From: an uncultured Bacteroides sp.
GTDB taxonomy: Bacteria; Bacillota; Clostridia; Lachnospirales; Lachnospiraceae
Length of the DNA stretch: 64,000 bases
Reading direction: 5' to 3'
NCBI GenBank assembly: GCA_945913015.1
Contig: CAMECH010000005.1
Coordinates: 62,001-126,000 of the forward strand
In this document: positions 17,547-27,187 of the stretch, piece after piece
Layout of the letters: every line of letters starts with the position of its first letter
How positions within the stretch are numbered: position 1 is the stretch's first letter
Program-made: the position numbers and the translations under genes
Notes under the pieces: model-generated
What the model saw: the letters and a program-made list of their open reading frames with translations, nothing else
What the model was told of the DNA's origin: nothing
Database searches by the model: none

Positions 17547-18824
17547 TCAGCCCCCAAGAAGCTGTTTTGCAATTGACTGTTCGTTAATCAGTTCTATGTC
17601 GTTAGGCACATTCTGCCCCGATGTTGTATATGACAGCTGCGCTCCCGTCTTAAGTCTGATATTAAGTATATTACCAAGTGCACACGTCTCATCCAGCTTT
17701 GTAAAAATAATCCTGTAATCCGGAATGTCTTTGTACATTTCTGTAATATTTATTAAGTCCTTATACTTTGTTGTTGCACTTAATGTAAGATAACATTCAA
17801 GTTCAAATTTATCCGACAGACCTGCAATTGCATTCCTAAGCTCCAACAGTTCAAGCATCTGTTCTTCATCCTTATGGGAACGCCCCGCCGTATCAACAAA
17901 AATAAGGTCATATTCTTCAAGTTCTGCAAGACACGACTCTACTTCGTCAGCCGAATATATAACATTAACAGGACATGCAATTATTGATGCATATGTATTA
18001 AGCTGCTCAACAGCCGCTATTCTGTATGTATCCGCCGTCATAAACGCAACCTTGCACTGCTTTTCCAACTTGTAATATGATGCCAGCTTTGCAATTGTTG
18101 TGGTTTTCCCTACGCCTGTAGGGCCTATAAACAGAACCACCTTCGGTTTATTGCCCGGTTCAAGCCTCGCCGGTTCTCCGAGCTTCAATATGAGCTTCTG
18201 ATATACACCCGAAAGCAGGCTGTCAATGTTCGATTCCTTTTTGATTGAACTGCTGACTTCGCCAATCAGCATATTAGCATATTTTTCATCGACTTCATTG
18301 TCAATCAGCTTATTGTAAATAAGCTGAAGGAATTTAAAATTATTATTCTGACCGTTTCGCGCATCGGATTCCCTGCCGTCATCTGCCTGCAGGGCTTCAT
18401 TGGTCGCCGACAGTTCCTCGTAAGCATCTGCTATATCTTTGCGCGGAGTGCTCTCCCTCTTAATCTGCTGACGCAGCATATCATGAAGCGAATCCAGTTT
18501 TTCTTCGATTGCAGCGGAATCATTTATAATATCTATCTTTTCATCAGCCACCGCAGAAAAGCTGCTTTTAGGCTCCTGCTTCTGCTGTACGCCTGCATTT
18601 TTGTCGTCAGACTTTGAGCCCTGCTTTCTTGCATTCATATTGCCTATAAATTCATTCTCTTCAAGAGCTGCCGTTATCTCAACTACATCCTTTTTAAAAA
18701 GTCTGAATATTCCACGCTGTTTAAGCGTTTTAACATTAAGAACAACAGCATTGCTCCCCAATTCTTCCTGCGCTTTTAACACAGCTTCAGTCTCTGTTGG
18801 CGCTTCAAATTTTTTAACAATCAT
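17547..18824 (-). CDS. flhF: Flagellar biosynthesis GTPase FlhF
   Basis: SRP-family GTPase that directs flagellar placement and early assembly. N-terminal B domain (about 1-130) is variable and polar; NG domain carries FIGPTGVGKTTTIAKLA (G1), FVDTAGRSHKDE (G3) and IFTKLDETCALGN (G4). Length 425. The start codon directly abuts the flhA stop codon, consistent with coupled translation. Confidence 0.95.
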   Translation of the reverse strand: MIVKKFEAPTETEAVLKAQEELGSNAVVLNVKTLKQRGIFRLFKKDVVEITAALEENEFIGNMNARKQGSKSDDKNAGVQQKQEPKSSFSAVADEKIDIINDSAAIEEKLDSLHDMLRQQIKRESTPRKDIADAYEELSATNEALQADDGRESDARNGQNNNFKFLQLIYNKLIDNEVDEKYANMLIGEVSSSIKKESNIDSLLSGVYQKLILKLGEPARLEPGNKPKVVLFIGPTGVGKTTTIAKLASYYKLEKQCKVAFMTADTYRIAAVEQLNTYASIIACPVNVIYSADEVESCLAELEEYDLIFVDTAGRSHKDEEQMLELLELRNAIAGLSDKFELECYLTLSATTKYKDLINITEMYKDIPDYRIIFTKLDETCALGNILNIRLKTGAQLSYTTSGQNVPNDIELINEQSIAKQLLGG

Positions 18825-20864
18825 TTATGCTGTCACCATCCCCACCGATTGTAATTCGACATCCGATTCAACTTCATTATACGAAATTACAATAATATCT
18901 TTATAATAATCACTTGCAAGCTTTCTGAAATACATCCGCACAATCGGCGAAGTTACAATAATAGGATTCTTTCCGAGATCTTCAAGCTTTTTCAATTCTA
19001 TGCCGAGTGAATTCATTATCTTCTTTGTTCTCTCAGGATCAAGTGTAAGATATGCCCCCTGTTCGGTCTGCTTTACCGAGCCCATGATTTCCTGCTCAAT
19101 CTTTGGGTCAAGCGTTATTACCTGCGTAGTCTCATTGGCAGGAAAATATTTCATTGAAATTGCACGTTTAAGGCTCTGTCTTACATACTCCGTAAGTATA
19201 TCCGTATCCCTTGTAACACCTGCGTGATCCGCAAGTGTCTCAAGAATTGTAACCATATCACGTATTGATATTCCCTCTTCAAGAAGATTCTGCAATACCT
19301 TCTGCACGTCTCCGATTCCAAGAAGTTTTGGAATAAGCTCATCGATAAGTGCAGAGTTATTCTCCTTAATATTATTGACAAGATTCTGAACATCCTGTCT
19401 TGTAAGAAGTTCAGCAATATGCTGGCGTATAACCTCCGTCAGATGTGTTGCGATAATAGATGGCGGGTCTACAACCGTATATCCCATTGATTCAGCACGC
19501 TCACGCTGACTCTCCGTTATCCATATTGCCGGGAGATGGAATGACGGTTCAAATGTAGGAATACCCGTTATCTCTTCCTCAACATACCCCGGATTCATCG
19601 CCATATAGTGGTCAAATAATATTTCCCCTTCGCTTACCTGAATTCCCTTAATCTTAATTATATACTGGTTAGGATTAAGCTGGATATTATCCCTGAGACG
19701 TATGATAGGCACAACCGCACCAAGTTCAAGTGCAATCTGACGTCTTATCATCACAACTCTGTCAAGCAAATCCCCACCCTGATTAACATCGGCCAGAGGA
19801 ATAATTCCATAACCGAATTCAAGCTCAATCGGGTCGACATTAAGCAGCGATACAACATTTTCGGGACGCCGTATCTCCTGCGCAGCATCTTCTTCAGCCT
19901 GCACCTCTTCTTCTATCGAATGTTCTCCCTCCTTTGTTTCAACTCTTCTGCTCAATACAATGAGTATAACACCCATTGGAATAAATATGTATACCGGAAG
20001 CGGAGTTGTGATGCCAAGAAATATCATCGCACCACCAACCATCGCCAATACATTGGAGAGTGAAAAAAGTTCCTGAACAAGTGTGTCCGAAAGTCCCTCT
20101 TCAGAAGATGCTTTTGTTACGATTATACCATTTGAAAGTGAAATAAGCAACGACGGAATCTGGCTGCAAAGACCATCACCAATAGTGAGTATCGTATATG
20201 TACTGAGTGCTTCGTTAATATCCATCCCCTGACGAAGCACAGCCATCAGAATACCTCCGACAAGGTTAATGCCCGTAATAATAAGACCTGCCGTAGCATC
20301 ACCTTTAACGTATTTATTGGCACCATCCATAGCACCGAAAAATGCATTTTCCTGTTGTAACTTCTTACGCCTTATCGCCGCTTCTTTATCAGTAATTGCA
20401 CCGGCATTCAGATCCGAATCGATAGCCATCTGCTTACCCGGCATGGCATCAAGTGTAAATCTTGCAGTTACTTCAGATACACGCTCGGAACCTTTGTTAA
20501 TTACAACAAACTGCACAATCGTAATAAGCAGGAATACAATTATACCAATAATTATATCTCCTCCGCCGACGAAGCTGCCGAATGTACTGATTACCTTTCC
20601 CGGATTTCCCGTAGTAAGTAACAGCCTTGTTGATGATATATTAAGCGAGATTCTGAAAATTGTTGTAAACAGAATCATCGTAGGGAATGCCGACATATCA
20701 AGCACTTCCTTCGCAAAAAGCGCATTAAAAAGAATAATCATCGCAACCGCAATGTTGAGTGCTACAAGAATATCCAAAAGCCAGTTCGGAATAGAGACAA
20801 TCATGAATATTACTGCTGCCAGTACATATACTCCAATAAACAAATCAGTTTTTCTTAAACTCAT
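18825..20864 (-). CDS. flhA: Flagellar export gate protein FlhA
   Basis: Large subunit of the type III export gate. About 8 membrane helices lie in the first 320 residues, beginning LFIGVYVLAAVIFMIVSIP; the conserved cytoplasmic loop includes ERVSEVTARFTLDAMPGKQ. The C-terminal cytoplasmic domain (about 350-679) binds chaperone-substrate complexes. Length 679 is normal. It is located between flhB and flhF. Confidence 0.97.
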   Translation of the reverse strand: MSLRKTDLFIGVYVLAAVIFMIVSIPNWLLDILVALNIAVAMIILFNALFAKEVLDMSAFPTMILFTTIFRISLNISSTRLLLTTGNPGKVISTFGSFVGGGDIIIGIIVFLLITIVQFVVINKGSERVSEVTARFTLDAMPGKQMAIDSDLNAGAITDKEAAIRRKKLQQENAFFGAMDGANKYVKGDATAGLIITGINLVGGILMAVLRQGMDINEALSTYTILTIGDGLCSQIPSLLISLSNGIIVTKASSEEGLSDTLVQELFSLSNVLAMVGGAMIFLGITTPLPVYIFIPMGVILIVLSRRVETKEGEHSIEEEVQAEEDAAQEIRRPENVVSLLNVDPIELEFGYGIIPLADVNQGGDLLDRVVMIRRQIALELGAVVPIIRLRDNIQLNPNQYIIKIKGIQVSEGEILFDHYMAMNPGYVEEEITGIPTFEPSFHLPAIWITESQRERAESMGYTVVDPPSIIATHLTEVIRQHIAELLTRQDVQNLVNNIKENNSALIDELIPKLLGIGDVQKVLQNLLEEGISIRDMVTILETLADHAGVTRDTDILTEYVRQSLKRAISMKYFPANETTQVITLDPKIEQEIMGSVKQTEQGAYLTLDPERTKKIMNSLGIELKKLEDLGKNPIIVTSPIVRMYFRKLASDYYKDIIVISYNEVESDVELQSVGMVTA

Positions 20865-20913
20865 GGATGTCTCCTCCTTTCTGCCTTTTTATAATACATT
20901 TACCGGTAATTTA

Positions 20914-22059
20914 CTAAAGCTGTCTTGCTGCATTTCCATTCTTCAGGGAATATACGAACGCAAGTACCTCTGCCACTGCCTGATACAATTCCGGCGGTAT
21001 CTCCGCACCAACCTCGACATTGTTATACAAAATTCTGGCAAGCGGCTTGTTCTCTACTATCTCTATGCCATATTCCTTTGCCTTTTCCCTGATATCAAAA
21101 GCGAGATAATCGGCTCCCTTGGCAATTACAACAGGTGCCTTTCCCTTGTTAGACTCGTATTTTAACGCTACTGCAAAATGCGTAGGGTTCGTAATTACAA
21201 CATCAGCCTCCGGAAGTTCAGCCATCATCCTGCGCCTTGAAAACTGCTGCATCTTACGCCTGATCTGGCTTTTTACCTGAGGATCTCCTTCTGCATTCTT
21301 AAATTCGTCTTTTACTTCCTGCTTTGTCATCTTCATATCTTCGCGGAATTTTCTTCTCTGGTAAATCAAGTCTATAATACCGACAAGAATGAAAATCACA
21401 CTTATCTTAATTCCCAGGTCGACAATAATATCACCGGTAATTGAAAGCGCCTCATAAATCGATATATCATAAAATGTATACAGTATTGAAAGCTTGTCCT
21501 TTATGGTTGAATAAACAACAGCTCCGATAACTATAATCATTACAATGGACTTTGCAACCTCAAACAGCTGTCTTACGCTGAAAAGCCTCTTGATACCGTT
21601 GATTGGATTCATTTTGCTGAATTTAGGCGCAAGGGGCTTTGTTGTAATCATCCACCTCTGCTGCAATGCATTTCCGAGCACACCGATTATGATTGCGACA
21701 ACAAAAAACGGGACTGCCATATTTATAACCTCCGTCATCCCCATTTCCATTATTCCTGTTGTGTCAATCATGCGCATTCCATATTCGCTGTTGGAAATAA
21801 TCTGCGGAAAAAGCGAATAGAATTTACTGAAAGATTCTATCATCCGACTGCCAAGACTTCCAACATAATATTTAACCAGCACAAAAAGGGCCAGCAGCAT
21901 GAACGAGGTTATTATCTCCTTGCTCTTTGCGACCTGTCCTTCTTTTCTCGCATCACCTAATTTTTTGGCAGTAGGCTCCTCAGTCTTCTCTCCGCCGGGA
22001 CCATCCTTGGCAAAGAACTGAAGATCATATTCAAGCAGTAGTTCCAATTCTTCTTTCAA
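20914..22059 (-). CDS. flhB: Flagellar export switch protein FlhB
   Basis: Membrane protein that switches export specificity from hook to filament substrates. Four membrane helices in the first 215 residues and the self-cleaving NPTH motif in VVITNPTHFAVALKY near residue 275. The TEEPTAKKLGDARKEGQV segment is typical. The start is a TTG at 22059, seven bases after AGGTG. Length 381. It follows fliR. Confidence 0.96.
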   Translation of the reverse strand: MKEELELLLEYDLQFFAKDGPGGEKTEEPTAKKLGDARKEGQVAKSKEIITSFMLLALFVLVKYYVGSLGSRMIESFSKFYSLFPQIISNSEYGMRMIDTTGIMEMGMTEVINMAVPFFVVAIIIGVLGNALQQRWMITTKPLAPKFSKMNPINGIKRLFSVRQLFEVAKSIVMIIVIGAVVYSTIKDKLSILYTFYDISIYEALSITGDIIVDLGIKISVIFILVGIIDLIYQRRKFREDMKMTKQEVKDEFKNAEGDPQVKSQIRRKMQQFSRRRMMAELPEADVVITNPTHFAVALKYESNKGKAPVVIAKGADYLAFDIREKAKEYGIEIVENKPLARILYNNVEVGAEIPPELYQAVAEVLAFVYSLKNGNAARQL

Positions 22060-22087
22060 AATACTTCACCTGCATCTAAAAATAATA

Positions 22088-22870
22088 TTACAGAGGCGTC
22101 ATTGAATTAACAAGCTGTACAATAATCGTCCGTATCTGCCGGAAAATATATGTAGATACTGACGGAAGCATTATTATCGTAAAAAATATTACAATTATTC
22201 CTACAAAAATCTTAAGCTGCATACCAAGCACAAACATATTCATCTGAGGTGCTATTCTTGCAAGCACGCCAAGCACGCAGTTAAGAAGCAGCATACACGC
22301 AAACATCGGAAGTGCTATTCTGAAGCCTATAACAAAATAGTCTCCCATGAAATCAACAATCGTCTGATACAGCGACGGTCTGAACACTGCACCGCCAATC
22401 GGAATAACTTCATATGTATCGACAAGAGCTGAAATCAGATATCTGTAAAGTCCTGATACAATCAGCATCAGTGACAGCAGATAATAATAGAAATTCCCCA
22501 TTATACCGACCTGAGTCTTTGTTGTCGGATCAAAAACCGTTGCCATCGAAAGTCCCATATCAATATCCATTATATGTCCCGCAAACATAATAATCTGGAC
22601 ACACATACTTGCAGCCATGCCGATTATAAGCCCTATTAAAGCTTCTGCAATAACTATTCCGGCAAATCCCAGAACCCCTTCATATGAATATGTAATGTTC
22701 CGGTCAAGACTGTATACAAGCATGGCAAGAGCAATTGAAAATCCTACTTTCATACGCTGAGGGGTATTTGCAGTATTAAAAAAAGGTGCTGCATAAACAA
22801 AGGTTGAAATTCGCACCAAAATCAATATAAATAATTCAAACTCCTGCAATGCAACGCTAAAATTAATCAT
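22088..22870 (-). CDS. fliR: Flagellar export protein FliR
   Basis: Component of the FliP-FliQ-FliR core export channel. 260 residues with about six hydrophobic helices, and the characteristic FAGHIMDIDMGLSMATVFDP segment near residue 95. The ATG at 22870 follows GAGAGGAAGAA. It lies between fliQ and flhB. Confidence 0.95.
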   Translation of the reverse strand: MINFSVALQEFELFILILVRISTFVYAAPFFNTANTPQRMKVGFSIALAMLVYSLDRNITYSYEGVLGFAGIVIAEALIGLIIGMAASMCVQIIMFAGHIMDIDMGLSMATVFDPTTKTQVGIMGNFYYYLLSLMLIVSGLYRYLISALVDTYEVIPIGGAVFRPSLYQTIVDFMGDYFVIGFRIALPMFACMLLLNCVLGVLARIAPQMNMFVLGMQLKIFVGIIVIFFTIIMLPSVSTYIFRQIRTIIVQLVNSMTPL

Positions 22871-22911
22871 TTCTTCCTCTCATTAAGGTACACTTACCCA
22901 AAATTACTGCG

Positions 22912-23181
22912 CTAATGAATATACTGTACAAAGCTTCCCCAGAGTTGCGTCATAAAATTGCAAATTGTATTAATCATCCATGAGCCCAGAATCATAAGTG
23001 TAATAAATATTGAAAGCATTTTGGGAACAAATGTAAGCGTCTGCTCCTGTATTGATGTAATGGTCTGTATCAGGCTGACTACCAGACCGACAATCATTGA
23101 CACCAGTAAAACCGGCATCGCAGTCTCCACAATAACCCATAATGTCTGTCTTGCAATTGTAATTATATCCTGTTCAGTCAT
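22912..23181 (-). CDS. fliQ: Flagellar export protein FliQ
   Basis: 89-residue protein with two membrane helices, part of the export channel. Typical features are the GLVVSLIQTITSIQEQTLTF segment and LSIFITLMILGSWM. Located between fliP and fliR in the standard order. Confidence 0.95.
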   Translation of the reverse strand: MTEQDIITIARQTLWVIVETAMPVLLVSMIVGLVVSLIQTITSIQEQTLTFVPKMLSIFITLMILGSWMINTICNFMTQLWGSFVQYIH

Positions 23182-23208
23182 AACCTCACTCCATTACTAA
23201 AATACACA

Positions 23209-24018
23209 TTAAAACGTCTGAATAAGATTGCCGATAACAAGATTCCATCCATCCGCCATTACAAACAACAGAATCTTAAACGGCATGGAAATGGTTGTCG
23301 GCGGAAGCATCATCATACCCATCGACATGAGCACCGACGACACAACCATATCTATCACAATAAATGGAATGTAAATCAAAAATCCTATAATAAATGCAAT
23401 TCTCAATTCACTTACAATAAATGCCGGAATCAATACCGTAAGCGGAATATCATCCTCATTCTCGATACTTCCCGGTTCCGTATTGGCAATGTTAAGGAAA
23501 GTATCCAAATCCTTTTTTGACACCTGTTTAAGCATAAATGCACGCAACGGCTTTACGCCTGCATCAAATGCCTGTTCCACCGAAATCTCATTATTGGACA
23601 GCGGACGTATTGCACTGTCATAAACCTGCGTAAACGTAGGCGACATCACAAAAAATGTCAAAAATAAAGACAAGCCTATCATCACTTGGTTAGGCGGAAC
23701 AGTCTGCGCACCGATTGCTGTTCTCGTAAAATGAAGCACAATTACAATTCTGGTAAACGATGTAAGCATCATCAGAAGCGATGGTGCCAGCGAAATCACC
23801 GTAAGCACTAACAACATCTGCAATACGCTTGCCATATCACTGCCATCACCTGCAGAGATACTGAAATTAATCAGATTACCATCTCTGCCCGCAGCCGTAG
23901 CTGTCTCCTGTGTAGCCTGTGCCGTTCCTGCCGTACACAGACTGACAAACACAACCATCGTCACCAGCACGGCAATCTTAACCATTACTCTGCCATGCTT
24001 CTTAATAAATCGTAACAT
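23209..24018 (-). CDS. fliP: Flagellar export protein FliP
   Basis: Five copies of FliP form the export channel. The N-terminus has a cleavable signal sequence (basic KKHGRVMVK, then a hydrophobic stretch ending near TAGTAQA). The mature part has four helices with the signatures MLTSFTRIVIVLHFTRTAIG and FKILLFVMADGWNLVIGNL. Length 269. The ORF follows fliO by 13 bases. Confidence 0.96.
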   Translation of the reverse strand: MLRFIKKHGRVMVKIAVLVTMVVFVSLCTAGTAQATQETATAAGRDGNLINFSISAGDGSDMASVLQMLLVLTVISLAPSLLMMLTSFTRIVIVLHFTRTAIGAQTVPPNQVMIGLSLFLTFFVMSPTFTQVYDSAIRPLSNNEISVEQAFDAGVKPLRAFMLKQVSKKDLDTFLNIANTEPGSIENEDDIPLTVLIPAFIVSELRIAFIIGFLIYIPFIVIDMVVSSVLMSMGMMMLPPTTISMPFKILLFVMADGWNLVIGNLIQTF

Positions 24019-24031
24019 AAGTTCATCCCAC

Positions 24032-24406
24032 CTAATCTTCTGGCTTGTCCTTCTTTAACTTATCCAATATAGCTTTGAAGTTGTCGGAATGAGATTCAGT
24101 TGATACACTGTTATAAATCAAATCCTCTCCATCCAGCTCACACAGATACGTCACCGTATCCTTGCACACTGCAATGGCAAAATACTTCTTACCTATCTTT
24201 ACTATCTGTATGTACTTACTATTGGAAATTCTAAATGTCTCCATAATCTGAATATTGCTGCCTGACATTCTCAGCTTCTGGTAATGCCCAACAAAGCGAG
24301 TCGTAAAATATGTAAGTGCCAGTACAAATATAAATATCAGAATAAGCGTTATTATCTGTGCAACAGCACTGATTGCATTATTAGTAGAAATATCCAAAAG
24401 TAACAT
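24032..24406 (-). CDS. fliO: Flagellar biosynthesis protein FliO
   Basis: Small membrane protein that stabilises FliP during export gate assembly. One membrane helix (about residues 12-32, ITLILIFIFVLALTYF) and a cytoplasmic domain with the FliO pattern GSNIQIMETFRISNSKYIQIVKIGKKYFAI. The start is unclear: in-frame TTG at 24418, GTG at 24409 and ATG at 24406 all lie at the cheY stop codon, so translation is probably coupled. Located between cheY and fliP. Confidence 0.88.
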   Translation of the reverse strand: MLLLDISTNNAISAVAQIITLILIFIFVLALTYFTTRFVGHYQKLRMSGSNIQIMETFRISNSKYIQIVKIGKKYFAIAVCKDTVTYLCELDGEDLIYNSVSTESHSDNFKAILDKLKKDKPED

Positions 24407-24410
24407 CACA

Positions 24411-24773
24411 TTAACCAATTACCTTTTTAACTGCCTCAATTACGCGATCTGCCTGGAATGGCTTAACAATAAAATCCTTTGCACCGGACTGTATAGATTC
24501 GATAACCATTGCCTGCTGTCCCATGGCTGAACACATAATAACCACAGCAGACGGGTCATTACTCTTAATTGACTTAAGTGCCTGAATACCATCCATCTCA
24601 GGCATTGTAATATCCATAAGAACCAGATCCGGCTTAAGCTCATTATACTTCTCAATAGCCTTTAAACCATTCTCTGCTTCTCCTGCAATGTTGTAACCAT
24701 TCTTTGTGAGAATGTCCTTAATCATCATTCTCATAAATGCTGCATCATCACAAATCAAAATATTCTTTGCCAT
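24411..24773 (-). CDS. cheY: Chemotaxis response regulator CheY
   Basis: Single-domain receiver that carries the signal from CheA to the flagellar switch. Acidic pair D9/D10, phospho-acceptor D54 in LVLMDITMPEMDG, and the conserved Thr/Ser and Lys in MCSAMGQQAM and DFIVKPF. Length 120 is normal. It is preceded by a 135-base AT-rich gap, the longest inside this part of the operon, and followed by fliO. Confidence 0.97.
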   Translation of the reverse strand: MAKNILICDDAAFMRMMIKDILTKNGYNIAGEAENGLKAIEKYNELKPDLVLMDITMPEMDGIQALKSIKSNDPSAVVIMCSAMGQQAMVIESIQSGAKDFIVKPFQADRVIEAVKKVIG

Positions 24774-24908
24774 ACTTACTCTCCTTATCCCCAGATTATT
24801 TTAATGTCGATTAATAATCATTATAACATTCACATATTAAAATAATATATTTATATTATACAACAAAATTTTCAACTTTCCTATTACTTTTTTGAAAATT
24901 TTCTAATT
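24774..24908 (-). promoter_or_regulatory. AT-rich gap upstream of cheY with palindrome and promoter-like boxes
   Basis: The gap starts at the fliY stop with GAAAATTTTC, a 10-base palindrome, whose arm can also pair with GAAAATTTT 20 bases further on. Two TATAAT-like hexamers follow without a clear -35. A weak internal promoter for cheY is possible but not proven. Confidence 0.3.
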
Positions 24909-26147
24909 TTACTGTTCTTTTATTATTTCAGTAATTCTTACACCAAAGCTTTCCTCGATTACTACGACTTCACCTTTGGCTACATTCTTGCTGTTAACAA
25001 GCACATCAACTGACTCACCTGCAATTTTATTCAGTTCCACGATTGTTCCCGGTGCAAACTCAAGTATATCCTTGATTGTCCTTGTTGTACGTCCGAGTTC
25101 AACCGTAACCTCAAGCGGTACATCCATAATAAGGTCTATATTTTCCTTCTGTGTCAAAGAAGATAAATCTCCCGCAAATGGCTGGAATGAGGCCGGCTGT
25201 ACATTCACATCAGGCTGAGGCGCATATCCGTATCCCATCGGCTGCTGCATCATTGGTTGCTGCATCATTGGCTGTTGCATCATAGGCTGCTGCATCATCG
25301 GCTGCTGCATCATTGGCTGCTGCATCATCGGCTGTTCCATCATAGGCTGCTGCATCATCGGCTGTGGTGCCGGTGCAGGCTGTGGTGCAGGTGCAGGCTG
25401 TGGTGCAGGTGCAGGCTGTGGCGCAGGCTGCGGTTCAGGTGTCGGTGCTGATGCGCCGGAATCCACGCCAAACATACTTACAAGTTCATGTGCGAAATCA
25501 ATCGGATACAATTGCATAATGCTGCTGTCAATAAGCGTTCCGATTGTCATTTTAAACGCAACTTCAACAAATCTTCCCTTAAGAAACTCAGGAAGGCTGT
25601 CCCTGTCATCGGCGTAGACCTCTACAAGATTGGCCACAGGCGGGCTGATATCAATTTTCCTGTTAAACATTGATGACATCGACGTTGCCGATGAGCCCAT
25701 CATCTGATTCATGGCCTCGCCGATTGCGCTCAGATGTAAATCCGTAAGCTCCTCGGCAGGATCCGCATTGCCCGGTCCTCCCATCATGAGGTCTGTTATA
25801 ATCTTAACATCGTTTTCCCTAAGAATAAGTACATTATTACCATCAATACCCTCTTTATAGGAAATCTGCAGCATTACACATGGTCTGTCATATTTTCTTG
25901 CAAGTTCATCCCACGTAGATACCGAAACCTTAGGTGTAGTAATATCAACTCGCTGGTTCAGTAACGAACTGAGCGTTGTGGCTGCGGTTCCCATACAGAT
26001 ATTGGAAATTTCACCGACCGCATCCTTCTCGCTGTCAGAAAGAGCGAATGCAGACTCATCCAAAGATTCCTGCTGCGGTTCTTCGGCGTCTGATGATTGT
26101 GCGCCGAACAGCGCATTTATTTCGTCCTGTGATAGCATTCCGTCCAT
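24909..26147 (-). CDS. fliY: Flagellar motor switch phosphatase FliY (CheC-FliN fusion)
   Basis: C-ring protein that dephosphorylates CheY-P at the motor. The N-terminal MLSQDEINALFGAQ resembles the CheY-P-binding end of FliM. A CheC-like domain (about 30-215) has VGEISNICMGTAATTLS and IGEAMNQMMGSSATSMS active sites. A Pro/Ala/Gln/Met linker (about 235-310) is followed by a FliN/SpoA domain (about 325-412, VPLEVTVELGRTTRTIKDIL). Length 412 is enlarged by the repeat linker. The start is two bases after the fliM stop. Confidence 0.96.
   Translation of the reverse strand: MDGMLSQDEINALFGAQSSDAEEPQQESLDESAFALSDSEKDAVGEISNICMGTAATTLSSLLNQRVDITTPKVSVSTWDELARKYDRPCVMLQISYKEGIDGNNVLILRENDVKIITDLMMGGPGNADPAEELTDLHLSAIGEAMNQMMGSSATSMSSMFNRKIDISPPVANLVEVYADDRDSLPEFLKGRFVEVAFKMTIGTLIDSSIMQLYPIDFAHELVSMFGVDSGASAPTPEPQPAPQPAPAPQPAPAPQPAPAPQPMMQQPMMEQPMMQQPMMQQPMMQQPMMQQPMMQQPMMQQPMGYGYAPQPDVNVQPASFQPFAGDLSSLTQKENIDLIMDVPLEVTVELGRTTRTIKDILEFAPGTIVELNKIAGESVDVLVNSKNVAKGEVVVIEESFGVRITEIIKEQ
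25239..25358 (-). repeat. Eight 15-bp tandem repeats in the fliY linker
   Basis: Eight in-frame 15-base units encode QQPMM (one unit reads EQPMM) in the flexible linker between the CheC-like and FliN domains. They are joined at 25359-25436 by 18-base units encoding PAPAPQ. Being multiples of three, changes in copy number would alter linker length without a frameshift. Confidence 0.9.
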
Positions 26148-26149
26148 CT

Positions 26150-27133
26150 TTACTCACTCTCCTCCTTTATTATGTCAGTTATCCTTACAGCGTACTTATC
26201 CTCCGAATATCCCGGCAGTGCCGCAAACTTTTTGATATTACCAACATATATTTCTAATTCATCATCGACTTTTCTGTTCAGTCTTATGATGTCTCCTATC
26301 TGCAGATTAATAAAATCACTGACAGATATTGTACTCTGTCCGAGCACAGCCTTCATAGGAATCTGCGCCCTGTCTATGATACTTTCAATAGCGTCCTGAT
26401 ATGACTGGTCATCTTTTTCCTGCAACGTTGAAAACCAGTATTTTGTATTCAGCTTATCCATTACAGGCTCAAGCGTTGCAAAAGGAAGACATATATTCAT
26501 CAACCCTTCGACATCACCTATTTTGATGCTGAGAGTTACAATTGCGATTGTTTCACTTGGTGAAATAATCTGTGCAAACTGTGAATTTGTCTCAATCCGT
26601 TCAAGTCTTGGTGTTATCTGTACTACATTCTGCCACGGCTCCTGAAAAAGATTTACACAAATTGTAAATATACGTTCAAGTATCGTAAGCTCAATCTCTG
26701 AAAAATCCCTCGTCTTATCCATCGAATTGCCAAATCCGCCAAGCAGACGGTCTATAATGGCATATCCCAGATTTGATGCCATTTCCATTATAATATTTCC
26801 CTTAAGAGGTGGCATTCCTACAACGCCCAAAAGTACCGGATTGGACAGGGCATTGGAAAATTCCGAATAAATTACTACTTCAGAATTGACAACCTCAACA
26901 TTAACGGACTTTCTAAGATATCCTGGAAGGTTTGTAGCAAGCAGTCTCCCGAAGTGTTCAAAGATGATCTCAAGTGTTCTTAAATGCTCTTTCGAAAACT
27001 TGGACGGTCTTGCAAAGTCATATATCTTGACTTGCTTGTCCTCGCTGTTTTTCATTTCTTCAACATCAAATTCGCCGCTGTTTAACGCATTCAAGAGTTT
27101 ATCTATCTCATCTTGGGATAAAACCTCGCTCAT
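26150..27133 (-). CDS. fliM: Flagellar motor switch protein FliM
   Basis: C-ring protein that binds CheY-P and FliG. N-terminal CheY-binding motif MSEVLSQDEIDKLLNAL, a middle CheC-like domain without phosphatase residues, and a C-terminal SpoA domain (about 250-327, LQIGDIIRLNRKVDDELEI). The ATG at 27133 follows AGGAGG by eight bases; a GTG at 27142 overlaps that site. About 327 residues. Confidence 0.96.
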   Translation of the reverse strand: MSEVLSQDEIDKLLNALNSGEFDVEEMKNSEDKQVKIYDFARPSKFSKEHLRTLEIIFEHFGRLLATNLPGYLRKSVNVEVVNSEVVIYSEFSNALSNPVLLGVVGMPPLKGNIIMEMASNLGYAIIDRLLGGFGNSMDKTRDFSEIELTILERIFTICVNLFQEPWQNVVQITPRLERIETNSQFAQIISPSETIAIVTLSIKIGDVEGLMNICLPFATLEPVMDKLNTKYWFSTLQEKDDQSYQDAIESIIDRAQIPMKAVLGQSTISVSDFINLQIGDIIRLNRKVDDELEIYVGNIKKFAALPGYSEDKYAVRITDIIKEESE

Positions 27134-27187
27134 CCTTCGCACCTCCTGTTCCCAGCAATTTTAATGTCTAAAATCTCAATGCAAAAA

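Noticed and set aside
20269-21165. 298-codon open frame on the plus strand
   Set aside because: It lies antisense to flhA and flhB, has no ribosome site or recognised motif, and is explained by codon bias of the opposite strand.
25239-25436. Short regular repeats that might suggest a CRISPR array
   Set aside because: The repeats are contiguous 15- and 18-base coding units without spacers, in frame within fliY.
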